64,000 nt of DNA from Ischnura elegans (taxonomy: Eukaryota > Arthropoda > Insecta > Odonata > Coenagrionidae), in the NCBI RefSeq assembly GCF_921293095.1, contig NC_060252.1, positions 5,332,001 through 5,396,000 of the forward strand, written 5' to 3'. The notes below the pieces were generated by a model that saw only the letters and a list, made by a program, of their open reading frames with translations, did no database searches and was not told the origin of the DNA. Made by a program: the position numbers and the translations under genes. Below are positions 12,560 through 23,857 of this stretch, in pieces. Each line of letters begins with the position of its first letter. Within the stretch, counting starts at the first letter, position 1.

Positions 12560-12935
12560 AAAGCAAAATTCATCTGTCATTTAATCAGGCCACATCTCTT
12601 CATGCAGAGTACTACAGACGGAAAATAATAGAGAATTCCATGCGTAAAAGTGTTTGCGATAGAAATGAGATTCACAGCCAACAATGACACAAAAAAAAGA
12701 AAGAAAAAAATGCTGTTAAGCTTGGAGTCATGTCCGCAGCAACAAGGTCAACCTTCAAAAGAAGAAGGCCCTAAACCAACCAGTCTTTGGAACCGGCAAA
12801 GCTTTACGAAATACTAAAATTCAAGTGAGTAACTCTGAAGGTCAACGACTCTCTTTCGTAAAGGAGTAAGCAGCCAAGTTATCTTCATCCGATCGTACTC
12901 TCAACCATATATTTTGCAGGACATCATTTTGCCTT
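12560..12935 (+). repeat. unclassified dispersed repeat, copy 2
   Basis: Matches the right half of copy 1 (from AAAGCAAAATTCAT onward), with CATCTCTTCATGCAGA and CAGCAACAAGGTCAACC preserved and indels between. The left half is replaced by the LINE fragment. Confidence 0.7.
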
Positions 12936-15700
12936 TTTCATTACGAAGACTATTATTCCAATTCTAGAAATTTGTGACTCAGGAATGCCAGTTTAAATTA
13001 CTTCGTAAAAATATAGCGTGACGATAGGTGTCTCATAGGGTAAATTAAAACAGCTGAATAGGTTGTATGGGAGTTAAACTTGAATATATATGGCAAGGAT
13101 CTCATAATGACAAATAATTCTTAAGTGAAATTATGCCTTAATGTTTTCGAAAGAAGTGAAAGGTTAAGGTATGAGGCTTTGCCATGCTTTTAAACATATA
13201 GTAGAGAAACCAACGCAAGTAGTAGAGAAGATGCCTGCGTTGCGGAGAAGGCAGGTCATTGAAGTTCATTGAGTGCGTTTTCAATAAATGCCCACAAGAC
13301 AAGACTATTAACAATTTATCTACTACTATTTATCACGTTCAAATATTATCGAATAACAGCAGGCGAAGAAATAAGTAGCATGGAAGCATAAACGTGGTAA
13401 TGTTGCCAAGGAAACAATCAACTGTACCCAAATAATAACAGCAGCGAAAAAAATACCGTCGACCATTTCCAAAGTGCAAATACATCCGGAAGGTCACTAG
13501 GCAAGCCTAATCCTATTCCGCTAATATCCATGACAAATACTCAAGTGTAGGTAAAGTTTTAGAGGCTACTAAGTGGTAAAATGATAAATTTTGAAACAAG
13601 TAAACTATGCAGTGGGAATGTTTTTAAAAAATCCGTCACCTCCATCATGAGATGTGCACAAAAAAACCTAATCGCACAAAGTTCTATCGATCTTATCCAG
13701 TATTTTCTATGTAATCGTTTCTAATAATTCCATTCATGCCAAAAAAGCCAAAAGAACATGAAATCGTCTATTTGTAGACGAAAGCATATAATCCCGTGCA
13801 TGTAAAAAACGATTGATTCTAGTTAAATACAGCATATTAATGGCACTTTTTGGCATATAACATAATGAAATATTATGTAATAATAAAAAAATGAAATCTA
13901 CATACCATTTCTCCTCTCAGGAACTCTCTCCGATGTAAAATAATTCACAGAAATTTCACTCGTTTAACTGACACAGCACTATTTTCACATGCAATCGATT
14001 TACTGGAAATAAAAGGAAACGGACACATATTAACACAATGTGTCATCATGTGCAAACCAAGAGTACAAAATGCACAAAATCTGAATAATTAACTGTTATC
14101 GAAGCAACGTTCGGCTATAGCGAAGACGGAAAATTTTCAGTAAGTAGTAAATGAAATCGGTGAAAAATTATAGCGAACCCACTTAATATTCAATTTCCTT
14201 ATCGATTGCCCATGTCTTTTAATTCAACGGTCAGGAAGAAAAAATTAAAGAAGAAAACTGAGAAGTCTTTCTTGGTTGCATTCAGACGAAATATCCGAAT
14301 AACTGTGATGAATTTATGCGATCACAACCACTTGCCGATAAAACATAGGAGAGAATTGTATTTTAAATATTATCGCGAAATATCAAGGGATGTGTCCAGC
14401 AGGATCTCCACATAACCTCTCGTCGCTGAAAACATCTGGTTTTACCATCGGCGGTCAAGTGGGGCAGCCTTACAAAAATTCCACCTCCTAGGTGACAAGC
14501 CCCATAAAACTCTGAATATTCTTGCGGCAAGAGCTACGAAGACGATAATTCACGATAACGATCGTTTTCAGCCAACGATGGGGAACAAATTCATACATGT
14601 AAGCAGTTCTCAAAACCTATAAGAAATCCCCGGAGTAGTAAGTATGAATGACCTTGGAGAAAAGCACTTCGTAAGCAATTCACATAGTATCGCAATAATG
14701 TCTCTCTAATCAGAATCCGCCTTAGTGAAAATAAGGTCGCAATATGGATCGCTGCAACGGACAATTTACCAACATCTGATATGTGAGACTTGCTGACAGC
14801 ATTACTGAAACTAGATCAATACACATCGAACGCAATTGATGAATAATTTAGGTGCAGCCCGTTTCACGACATCTAACGAATCCGTGATAGCGAAAAAGCT
14901 GTGATGAATAAGGAACGGATTGGAAATACAAAACAAAATATCCACACTATCGTCGTATCTTAGGCATGAGCAATAAAATCATAAAATCACCGGAGAAGAT
15001 ATCACAATGACGCCACCTTCAAACCTTGAGGTTCTTTGCAAAAGTTAAAAAAAATCATACGCGGGATAAATCTCAATAAAGCAGAGAAACTCACGAATTA
15101 TTGTCAGCACTAACCACAGCAAATTTACTGATATCTTAAACACTGAAATGATATAGCAATGACATATGTATGACACGGGGAAATAAAAAAACTTATTTAT
15201 GGCTTGGCTACTTACGTCTTAACTCCACGACGGTTGGCAGGAAACTGAGAAGGATCTGAGCTCCACGGGTGCGATTCGTCACGTGAGTGAAGGACGTTTA
15301 TGACGTCATGAAAAATTTAGTCTCATTTCTTTCTTAAAAGAAATAAGAATAGATTATCAGTGTTCAGGTAATAAGTAATATTCAATTTAAATTAATTTTA
15401 AAATATAATATTGTTTTTAAATTTGTTTAAAATAATTTTAAAAACTATAATCCCACTTTTTGATCAACGCTTTCGAAAACCGATTGTCTTTTGTTTCCCT
15501 GACGTCACGTCTAATTTCCTTGTGTTGCGTAAATAGATCGATAGTTTCCGTGCGTGGGTCCTTTTGACTTTCCGACGATTTTAAACGCTCAATTCAACTA
15601 GGCGTCTCTTCATTCTATTTCAAATCCTCCCCTCATCCTGATTTTCCTCCCCCACCCTAGCTAAACGGTCTTGTTAACCGTCATCGCACCATGACTCGTT
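12936..15700. other. no gene recognised
   Basis: AT-rich. A basic 69-codon frame at 14206-14415 (plus) looks protein-like but matches no family I recognise and has no support around it. GACGTCA motifs lie at about 15310 and 15500. Confidence 0.4.
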
Positions 15701-15896
15701 CTCTTTTTTGTCATTTCAAACTGTTTGCACACCGATAGCGTGACATAGAGTGTACATCACCGGACCACCGACCCTAATTTCAACGACATTTGTATAACGA
15801 CCCCTTGTATACACGGGTGCAGCGACGTGACTGTTTTTTGGTGCACACAGAGTTTGCTAAGGAAATTTAAAAACAGTGAAATAATGTGTGCATGTG

Positions 15897-15975
15897 ATGT
15901 CAGAGTTAGAAGAAAACCTGGCGCAGACAGCGGCTTGCTGGGACGACATTAACGTGATTGGAAGTGCTTGGGTAC
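15897..15975 (+). CDS. candidate first coding exon of an unrecognised host gene
   Basis: An ATG at 15897 opens a frame beginning MSELEENLAQTAACWDDINV, which runs 26 codons plus one base to a strong splice donor GTGAGT at 15976; a second possible donor, GTACGT, is at 15972. Using GTGAGT, the phase fits the exon-like segment at 17111-17265, which would stay open if joined. Composition is acidic at the start and protein-like. I do not recognise the family. No promoter motif is claimed. This could be a real gene start or chance. Confidence 0.35.
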
Positions 15976-17110
15976 GTGAGTAAAAATTATTGATGTGTAT
16001 TTTGGTTGCCATCGTATAATGTGCATTGCATTGCTTGATTCGTCGTTGATTTGAAAATCTCCATCAAAATATCAATACGGTCAATTGTTGCGTTTCATGA
16101 TGCAATTTCCTCCACTTTTAGACTTGAAAACGCATCACAAATCTGGCCGCCCTGCGTTTTAACCCATGTGCGGGAAAATTGGTTTCCTTTCCAACGATAT
16201 GTCTTTCTGTCTATGGCCTATTTAAAGGGAACATTAACACGCAGGAGGTAATGTGTGAATGCATGAACGATTATTTGGGTATGAACGGAACATGTACTAA
16301 TGCATGAACCAAATGAATACAGGTTCTATTTTCTGTGCGTGCATTCGCTTAGTTGGGTTGTTACGGTGCATTTTCGTGTTCATTCACGCTTTCATACATT
16401 TACCCATTAACTTGTACGTGTTAATGTATCGTGCAACCAGGCCCTGGTGTCGTTCTCTTGCGTGCATTTATTTCAGAAAATTTTTCCTTTCGTTTTTCTG
16501 TGGAATAATCTTAAGATGCCTCAATCGGATCTCCTTTACTGCTAATATAGAATTGGAGTACGGAGTAAGCTGTTGAACTGTGAGTGCTACACTTTCCATA
16601 TTTACGTCTACGCAAATGAACCTTCCGTTTGAGGCAGCGATTGAGTTAGCGATGACATTATAATTAAATTTTCGTAAACTCCCTCAAATATACTTCTACG
16701 CACCAACGCGAGTGTGCAATGGCGCCCTATGCGCTGCCATGTCAATGGTCATCCCTCATTAAAATTACATAAACTTATCAGGTTGCACTGAATGGATTAT
16801 CGACATTGTATTTCAGTTTTCAGTCCCATATTTTTATAATATTTTTCGAGTAATTTATTCAATTTCTCGTAAAACCTACCTGTCTCTTATAAATATATTT
16901 AATCCACGCAAAGATTGTGGTCATTTATTGGCATTTAAGAGTACCATTTGTTTGTTTAATAATCTTATCAACATATTCCCTACAAGTCATGTAGATAACG
17001 ATGATAATACTTTAACATTTATTTAAACAATCGGATTTGTGCGATGTCTATAACGTGCAACTACTTCAAAAAACCTTTCTAATGCTTTATTCTTCGGTGT
17101 GATTTTGCAG

Positions 17111-17265
17111 TGACGCTGGACTACACTTTTTCCTGGACATTGATCCCGATGTTCGACGGGACCGTCACGGTAATGAGCTTGAAGCGAGAAGTTATTTTGG
17201 CGCGGAAACCTGGAACGACTAGACCTAAACCTGGAGCAGAAAGTCCCGGGAATAATAGTGATAAG
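17111..17265 (+). CDS. candidate internal exon of an unrecognised host gene
   Basis: Bounded by a pyrimidine-rich acceptor ending TTTTGCAG (to 17110) and a donor GGTGAGTAA from 17266. In the frame that continues the 15.9-kb exon it is open for all 51 codons and ends in a low-complexity, basic stretch (RKPGTTRPKPG, then ESPGNNSDK). The other two frames have stops. Its last 30 bases and the following intron are partly duplicated at 18294-18388. The family is not recognised. Confidence 0.35.
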
Positions 17266-17391
17266 GTGAGTAAAAAATGAATTTTCATATGAATTCAAGA
17301 GAAATTGCATCCTAGTCAGGGGTGCCAACTGACCCCCGCCATGGCTGCGCTACGGGTCGCCCTCACTGCCGGCCAAATCCTGTAAAAACAG

Positions 17392-17845
17392 ATCTACATC
17401 TACATAATACCATGCGAGCCACTTCTAAGGTGTTTGGCATGGGGTGATCAATCACCAGCATGCAGCATGCAATTGGACTACCAATGCACACCACACGGTC
17501 CAAAAAAAGTAACGCATACTAACATATCATACCACCACAAGCTGTTATAGATAATAACAAAATACAGAAACATGCATTAAGGTATGCATTAGTAGGATAC
17601 ACAACAAAGTCATCTACTCTATTTATGAGTTCTATTACTGCAGTTACAATCTCTTATTGATCGTGGATAAAAAGAAATTCTGAATATGTCTGTTCTACAG
17701 ACTATCTCTCTTATTTTATTTATATGATCTGATCTTCCGTAGTATGTTGGCGTCCTTAAGATATGGCAAACTTCGTTCGATAAGTCACTGCTCTTGATGA
17801 TACTATAACCACGGATGTCAGGGGGGTTGCAGGAGTTATGACCCC
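17392..17845 (-). pseudogene. LINE C-terminal tail and 3' end, subfamily 1
   Basis: On the minus strand: PPDIRGYSIIKSS, ILRTPTYYGRSDHINKI and RISFYPRSIRD, then the 3' untranslated region, hairpin, and TATTATGTAGATGTAGATC tail at 17392-17412. Nearly the same as the copy at 23.1-23.5 kb. 5'-truncated. Confidence 0.8.
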
Positions 17846-17944
17846 CCAAATTTTATCTAAATAATTTTATTTCTATTAGTTTAATAATTGTTGTATCCTT
17901 GTAAAGGATTAATGGGAGTGTATTAGTATGGAGTAGGGAGGGAG

Positions 17945-18190
17945 TTAATCATATCTTACGAACGCCAACATCTACGGTAGATTAGAACATGAAAATAAAA
18001 TAAGTGAGATCGGCTACATTGATGCAGAATGTAGTTTTTACACCATCGATGAGAGCGAGCGTTAGGACTTAAAAATAAATATTAAATATAGAAATATATT
18101 AGTTAACTTCTAATTTGGCCTACTAACATACGTTCTCCTTAATGCATGTTTATGAATTTTCTGAGTATTTCTAACAGCGTGGTATATTTG
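17945..18190 (+). pseudogene. LINE tail fragment, subfamily 1
   Basis: Starts with the ILRTP-type coding block (CTTACGAACGCCAACAT) and continues into the 3' untranslated region with AATGCATGTTTATG and TATTTCTAACAGC. It lacks the terminal hairpin. It lies head to head with the minus copy at 17392-17845. Confidence 0.65.
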
Positions 18191-18293
18191 TGGCTTCTTA
18201 AACTTAAAAGTGGACTTTGAATGGTACGAAAATGTCTGCGGAGCAGAAATTCACATATTTCACTTTCATGTTCATTCGCATATTTCGCAATTC

Positions 18294-18388
18294 GCAGAAA
18301 TTCACGGGAATAATGGTGATTAAGTAAGTGAAAGATTTAATTTTCGTGTACTTTCAAGTGAGCCTGCAATCTATACAGGGTTGCCAAA
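18294..18388 (+). repeat. diverged duplicate of an exon end and intron start
   Basis: CAGAAATTCACGGGAATAAT, then GTGATTAAGTAAGTGAAAG, parallels 17239-17330, including the donor region (GTAAGT here, GTGAGT there) and the distal CAGGG. The two copies are separated by the two LINE fragments. Confidence 0.55.
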
Positions 18389-18390
18389 TG

Positions 18391-18935
18391 CCTACCCTAT
18401 ACAGCACCAACGTCCGCAAACTGGCATACAGGCCATGTATTACACGTGTTTTCTCTCGCGTAAAAACCGTTATTACCCGAGTTAAAACGGAATAAATGAT
18501 CTTATGTCCGCTAAAACCGGATAATACACTGTATGCATAAGGAACCCAATAACGGGACCGTTGTAGTTATTGCAATTAGTCAGTGGTCGGAAGTGAGTTT
18601 TACGGCACATTGATTACCCTGTAACCATTTCATCGGGCATATCCTGAGCAATCGTAGGGATCCAAAGGCTGGAGAAATGTGAAAGATCATTAATAGTTTG
18701 GGCTCAAAGTGTGGCAAGCCTTTTTGTATAGACAGCGTAAACTCTATTGATGTAGAACGAGAAATTACAGTTCAAGGCGGGTACTCATACAATTGAGTTG
18801 TAGCAACAGGTGATCCGCGCATTAGCAATAATTGCTACCAATTAATAAAAACATTGAGCCATTACAACTTGCGTTTTATGTTACAAACATTACTGAAAGA
18901 AAATGAGGAACGAAGAGCAAAGTGAAATAAAAGAA
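18391..18935. other. no gene recognised
   Basis: AT-rich sequence with a few TTAC/GTAA-rich palindromic bits. Nothing assignable. Confidence 0.4.
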
Positions 18936-19009
18936 CACCCCCGGGTGGGCTCGAACCACCAACCTTTCTGTTAACAGCCGAACGCGCTAGCCGATTGCGC
19001 CACGGAGGC
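18936..19009 (-). tRNA. tRNA-Asn (anticodon GTT)
   Basis: A 74-base cloverleaf on the minus strand carrying asparagine to AAC/AAU codons. The acceptor stem starts GCCTCCG and closes with CGGGGGT (two G-U pairs). The D arm contains TGGCGCAATCGG (box A), the anticodon loop is CTGTTAA with GTT at 18973-18975, and the T arm is GGTGG-TTCGAGC-CCACC (box B). Four Ts follow the 3' end on that strand (plus AAAA at 18929-18932), a pol III terminator. The anticodon stem has one G-A mismatch (fourth pair), where animal tRNA-Asn normally has G-C, so it may be slightly impaired. No CCA is encoded, as expected for a nuclear gene. Confidence 0.9.
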
Positions 19010-20036
19010 GACAGAGATGGATGTCAGAGTGTATTAATCTGACGATTTGTTTTGGTGATATCTAACACACCCTTGATTAAAATTAGATTGAAAATTTAGT
19101 GTTCTTAAAAGGGTTCCTAGAGATTGTGAGGGGGTGGATAACATGATTTTCTCGTATCTCAGTTCGTTCAAACCAATTATTAGTATGAATCAGTCAGTCA
19201 GTGGTAGATGGTGGGTTTTATAGTAAAATTATGCTACACCTTGGCGACAAAGAATTCTAAATACACTCACTAGCATAAATTGAGCTAAAATAATTGTTTT
19301 CTCTCAAGCTACAGCATATATAAAGATTATAATTAGTTTTAGGAGGTAAAACTCATGGGTACTTGCATATTTCCTTGGATTTAGGGTCAATTGAACTTAT
19401 CCGCGAGAATAAAATCCAAATCGTATGATCCGTTAATCGTTTGATATGTTACTCCTCTTCTGTAACTCACATGGTAACACAACAAACTACACAATACAAT
19501 ACAATCGCCACAATATGCTTCCACAAGTACACCGTCGAACACACTCAACATTATGGCGCATGCTGACCCAATGATTGCCAAACTAAGACCTTTTCCACTC
19601 AATACACATACACGAATATAATTAATTCTTCACAATGCACACCGAATGATTTACGTGTTTTAGATATGTATATAAATCACTTCCTTTACGTTATTAGAAT
19701 ATGGGAATAGTATCTCCTCAAGACGGAATAGGCGTATCAACCACTCAGGATTAAAATTCAACACTCTCAGCACACGGTTACCCAGCAACTGAACGAAATT
19801 CAGAGTCACTACGTACCAATCCGATATTTTTTCTCCACCCTCAACTCTGAAATGCGTCATGCGAAGGTACCTACGTGACCACAGTTCACTGCATTTTAAG
19901 CCCGCAAACAACGAAGAAAATGCGGCCTCCTGAACGGTATGGATTCGTCATGTTAACAGCGCGAGTGAAAATATTAGCGATCATTCACGATGCCTTCGTA
20001 CGGGATCTACAGTGATTCTTGGGTGTGCGTTATGCG
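19010..20036. other. no gene recognised
   Basis: Two minus-strand frames (19387-19602, with a hydrophobic N-terminus, and 19660-19911) are open but unrecognised, with no splice or repeat support. Confidence 0.35.
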
Positions 20037-20300
20037 AATCTGCGCACTGTTTGAGGCTTGTATTAGTGACCACAAGGCAAAGAATTCATACCTCATGGTT
20101 CCACATAGTCTCCGATAGATAACCTGCGTCTAGAATAAGGGTCTATTTCTTCCATTATGCGAATTTTGAAGGAAGGACGCATCGAACAAGTGTGCTTACA
20201 TTATGCAAACTCGAAAGCGTTAAAGGGCCATCCACGATAAATTGAATAGGCCCATGTGGGTCTTACTTGTGAGAATGTTTGAAGAAAAGCATGAAGAAGA
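20037..20300 (+). repeat. left arm of long inverted repeat
   Basis: Pairs with the inverted copy at about 21040-21385. Landmarks shared in inverted form are GTATTAGTGACCACA, CCACATAGTCTCCGATAGAT, AGGGTCTATTT, TTACATTATGCAAACTC, AAAGCGTT and GTGGGTCTTACTTGTGAGA. Identity is moderate, with an extra block of about 60 bases in the right arm. The arms carry related coding-like text (CLHYANSKALKGHPR against CLHCANSKALKSHPR), so they may be two copies of a piece of an unrecognised element. Confidence 0.7.
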
Positions 20301-20399
20301 TACAGGTGTTGATATGCTAGTCTTGAAATTAGTGAAGCGCTATGAAAAAAGTTATTCAAAACAGTTACCTCGATTTACCTATATTTACCTCGATTGTTA

Positions 20400-20826
20400 A
20401 GCCTGAATCACACGGTCATTTTTTTCGTCGTGGAAAGTGATCACTAGAGCGATCGGAAAATTCGCGACCGGAAAAGTGATCGCTCTAGTATCATTTTTCT
20501 GAATCACACTGTCCCTCCCGCCGTCGCTTTTCGCATCATTTCGGACATCACAGCTCGTTGTCATAGGACCCGCATCACGAAATTATGTAGCGTGTTTATG
20601 TTTGCCCATGTCGTTCCCACGATTGTCAAACGCTGCGCTGCAATCGCTCCATACGGGAATGCGTACTGATTGGCTGATATGGGGTTTTAGCGACCGGACT
20701 AGTGATGAAAAATAGCGTATGGAACCCTCATCGCGAAAAACAATTGCTAGCGCCGATCATTTCGCCTAGTGATCGCGACAGTGATCACTTTCGCGACGAA
20801 AAAAAAATGATCGTATGATTCAGGCT
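20400..20826. mobile_element. PIF/Harbinger-type MITE
   Basis: 427 bp flanked by TTA on each side (20397-20399 and 20827-20829), the TWA-type 3-bp target duplication of PIF/Harbinger elements. TIRs of about 45 bp begin AGCCTGAATCA and contain a T-run, CGTCG and GAAAGTGATCACT. Inner GATCGC-type motifs extend the folding. It encodes no transposase. Assignment to the superfamily rests on TSD and length only. Confidence 0.75.
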
Positions 20827-21039
20827 TTAGTCACACAATGCCCTCGCTCGTTTATAAGTGAAGAGACTGTCGCGCTATTTCCCTATACCTTCCTTACGAA
20901 TTATTAATTAATTACTGATAATAAATTAAATAATTATCAAATTATAATCAGAAAGCCTTAGGATTGGCGTCTTAGTATTCGCCCAATATTTTTCGTTTGA
21001 ATTCATTCGATGCCCCCGTAAGAGTTTTCTTTGTCTCAT

Positions 21040-21385
21040 TTTTCGATTTTTATAATCGTCGCGCATTTTTTTTTTCATCATCTCACAAGTAAGACCCACA
21101 AGTGCATTCTTCATTTTAGCGTGGATGACTCTTCAACGCTTTAGAGTTTGCACAATGTAAACACACTCGTTCCATGCGTCGTTGACCCCATGGTTGAGAA
21201 TGACGTCTTTGAAATCAGTGAATTAATTCGATAACTTAAACCCATCAAAATCCGATTTATGGAATAAATAGACCCTTCTTCTCAACGCAGGATATCTATC
21301 GGAGACTATGTGGAATCAAGAGGTATGAATTATGTGCCCTGTGGTCACTAATACCAGCCTCAGTTCTGACAATGCACTTCGAAAT
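21040..21385 (-). repeat. right arm of long inverted repeat
   Basis: Inverted partner of 20037-20300. Directly inside it (20926-21114, minus) is a basic frame, GLTCEMMKKKMRDDYKNR, whose start (GLTCE) is also recognisable at the inner end of the left arm. The family is not recognised. Confidence 0.7.
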
Positions 21386-22340
21386 ATTCACTGCCAAGAG
21401 GTCAAGTATGTTGTTACCCTTGATAGGTGTACTTCAGTATCAGTAGTTAGTGACTGAGAAAATACTCTGGTAAATTAACTGAAGCCTCGACGTGGAAATG
21501 AGCAGTAGAAATGAGAGTATATACTTACTAGACGGCCAAATCATGCTCGAAAGTCACTCAAATAGCCCGCTGCCTTGCCCATTCCAAAGCGCTGTTGCCA
21601 TTTTCCGATGGTCTGCAGCCACGTTTTTAGCAAAGGTAACTAAATCGTCCTTTTTCATCGCAGGAACACGGTTCAAAGACGCGCTTCCTCTCCCGAATGG
21701 TAGGAGTACGATGCAAACAACCATTTTTTGATGATTGGATTGATTGATTGACTTTAAAATTGTAGTCAAAGCGGTCACTTTCGGAGAGGAGGCCCCCCGC
21801 TCAGATTGTCGAAGACACAGGTCGAAGACGCGGGCCAACGAGGGTGAGCGCGTCGAGGAAAGGGTACCGGATTAGGGACCCTTTGGAGGGTGCACCACGC
21901 CCATCCTCGGACTACCTGCTCCATGGTCCCACAAAACGCATGCTACGTAAAAGATTAATGACGACTTAGGTGTTTCTGTTTTATTTGTGACCCGTGTTTT
22001 ATTCGGGAAATCTATACACTATATTATGTGCGGCCACTTTTATATTTTAGTTAGCACATAATGAATTTAAAATACCTTATTACTTTTTGAATGTAAATAA
22101 TTAGCATATCTGCCGTAGTGAGTGGCTTGTGGTAGGTCAGGGCAGTAGAAGCAGCAGCGATGTGACCACTGTTCATTTTAACTTTTTTATTGCAGAATTA
22201 TTTGTCAAAATTACTCAGTTGTATTGATAGATAAAGAAAGAGGTCTTTTTTTAACGAAGTTATCAATTACTTTTAACATCTACGAAGACATCTTTAAATT
22301 CATTAGTAACCGTAAAATGATGAGCAATGGTCATTCTAGG
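21386..22340. other. no gene recognised
   Basis: Overlapping frames on both strands at 21.5-21.84 kb are unrecognised and probably chance or part of an unknown repeat. Confidence 0.35.
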
Positions 22341-22344
22341 TATT

Positions 22345-23488
22345 ATACATAGTGATGAATTTCTGGAAAAAGAGTAACTCCCCTCAACATAGCTGTATCA
22401 TTCGGGGCACCCAATTAATGACAGTTGAATCCGTGAAATATCTAGGAGGTAGACTCAATAATGATCTATCATGGAATAAGCATAACAGGGAAATAACAAT
22501 CACCAATAACAGTCAACCAATTGTAAACTGTGTTTCTTTAAAAAAAATTAGGAAAGTGCGACGACAATGTGAGAGAAATTAGATACTTTTCCCTCATTAG
22601 ACTCCGTTTAGAATACGCTGCCAGTGTTTGGGATCCTCATAAAATAGACTTAAAAACATTTTTTTCAAACAAATTTCAGCGTTTTTGCTTCACAGGAAGT
22701 GAGTCAAATTTGAGTTACAAGATTTGTACCAGACAAACAAACAGACAGGTTAGTGAGTTGATATAAAGGCTGGAATGACTATGGAGAGGGGAATAGTGTG
22801 AATTTGATGGGGAATCGCGAGCGTTCGATCAGTTGTGAACTTGAGTAGAACATATTTTTGGCATTTAAGAGAACGTATCTCTCGACTTGTCGTATATTTG
22901 GGACCCTCATGAAAAAGGCTTAATAACAGAGTTAGAACGCGTGCAAAGAAGAGCTGCCAGGTTCGTGAAAAATCGTTACGATAGTCTTGTTAGTGTACCT
23001 GACCTCTTAGATAAACTCGGACGGGAATCTCTGTCGGACCGTGGATTGAAAAATAGACTAAACCTTTTAGATAAATTCAAGAGCAGTGTCTTTTCTAACG
23101 AACGTATCTTACGAACTCCATCATACTCCCCCTGACATCCGTGGTTATAGTAGCATCAAAAGCAGTGTCTTATCGAACGTAGTTTGCCGTATCTTACGGA
23201 CGCCAACACACTACGGAAGATCAGATCATGTAAATAAAATAAGAGAGATAGACTGTAGAATAGACAGATTCAGAATGTCTTTTTTTCCACGATCAATAAG
23301 AGATTAAAATGGCAGCAATAATTATTATTTCAAACAGCATGTGATAGTATAACTTTTAAGTATAAGTAACGTTCTTTGGACCGTGTGGTGTGCATGTGGG
23401 AGTCCAAATGCATGCTGCATGCTGGTGATTGATCACCCCCTGCCAAACACTCTAGAGGTGGCTCACAGGGTATTTTATAGATGTAGAT
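22345..23488 (+). pseudogene. rearranged LINE RT C-terminus and 3' end, subfamily 1
   Basis: Patchwork of CR1/jockey-like LINE coding sequence. VESVKYLGGRLNNDLSWNKH is at ~22425-22483, LIRLRLEYAASVWDPH at ~22593-22640, then a gap to a second piece with WDPHEKGLITELERVQRRAA (~22897-22950) and LDKLGRESLSDRGLKNRLN. The SSVLSNVVCRILRTP block is partly duplicated (about 23080-23110 and 23155-23205). The end RMSFFPRSIRD is followed by the 3' untranslated region and hairpin, and the TTTTATAGATGTAGAT tail ends at 23488. Frameshifts and an internal deletion make it dead. Confidence 0.8.
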
Positions 23489-23857
23489 GGACTCTAAGGA
23501 AAACGGAAATAACCAAATATGAAGTTGCATAAATGTGAATTTAGAAGAGGGTTACAAGAACTTCTTGGGCCGACATAAAACTAACTGAGCAATCACCACA
23601 TGATGTCCAATATGGAAAAGAACCAAAGGAAAAAAAGATCAAAATATTTGATTATACGCAATCGCCGCTTAAAAAATTGGACGACTCTAAAAATGGCAGA
23701 ACCGTTTTTACGACAATAGTCACCTGAACGAAAGAATCCATGGACCACAGGACAAAAAATAAATATCAAATCAGATAAATAAAGAGCACTTATTTACGAT
23801 AAATATGGGACTGTATGCCGGTACAAATCCCAACAAAAAGAAAAATTCATCGATCAA
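23489..23857 (+). repeat. unclassified dispersed repeat, copy 3
   Basis: Left half of the family seen at 9.1 and 12.5 kb. It begins GGACTCTAA at the base after the LINE tail and stops at CATCGATCA where copies 1 and 2 continue. Its flush join to the LINE end suggests the LINE inserted at, or captured, the left border. Confidence 0.7.

Noticed and set aside
14206-14415. Basic 69-codon frame as a ribosomal-type protein
   Set aside because: Did not match any ribosomal protein I could compare from memory; no flanking support.
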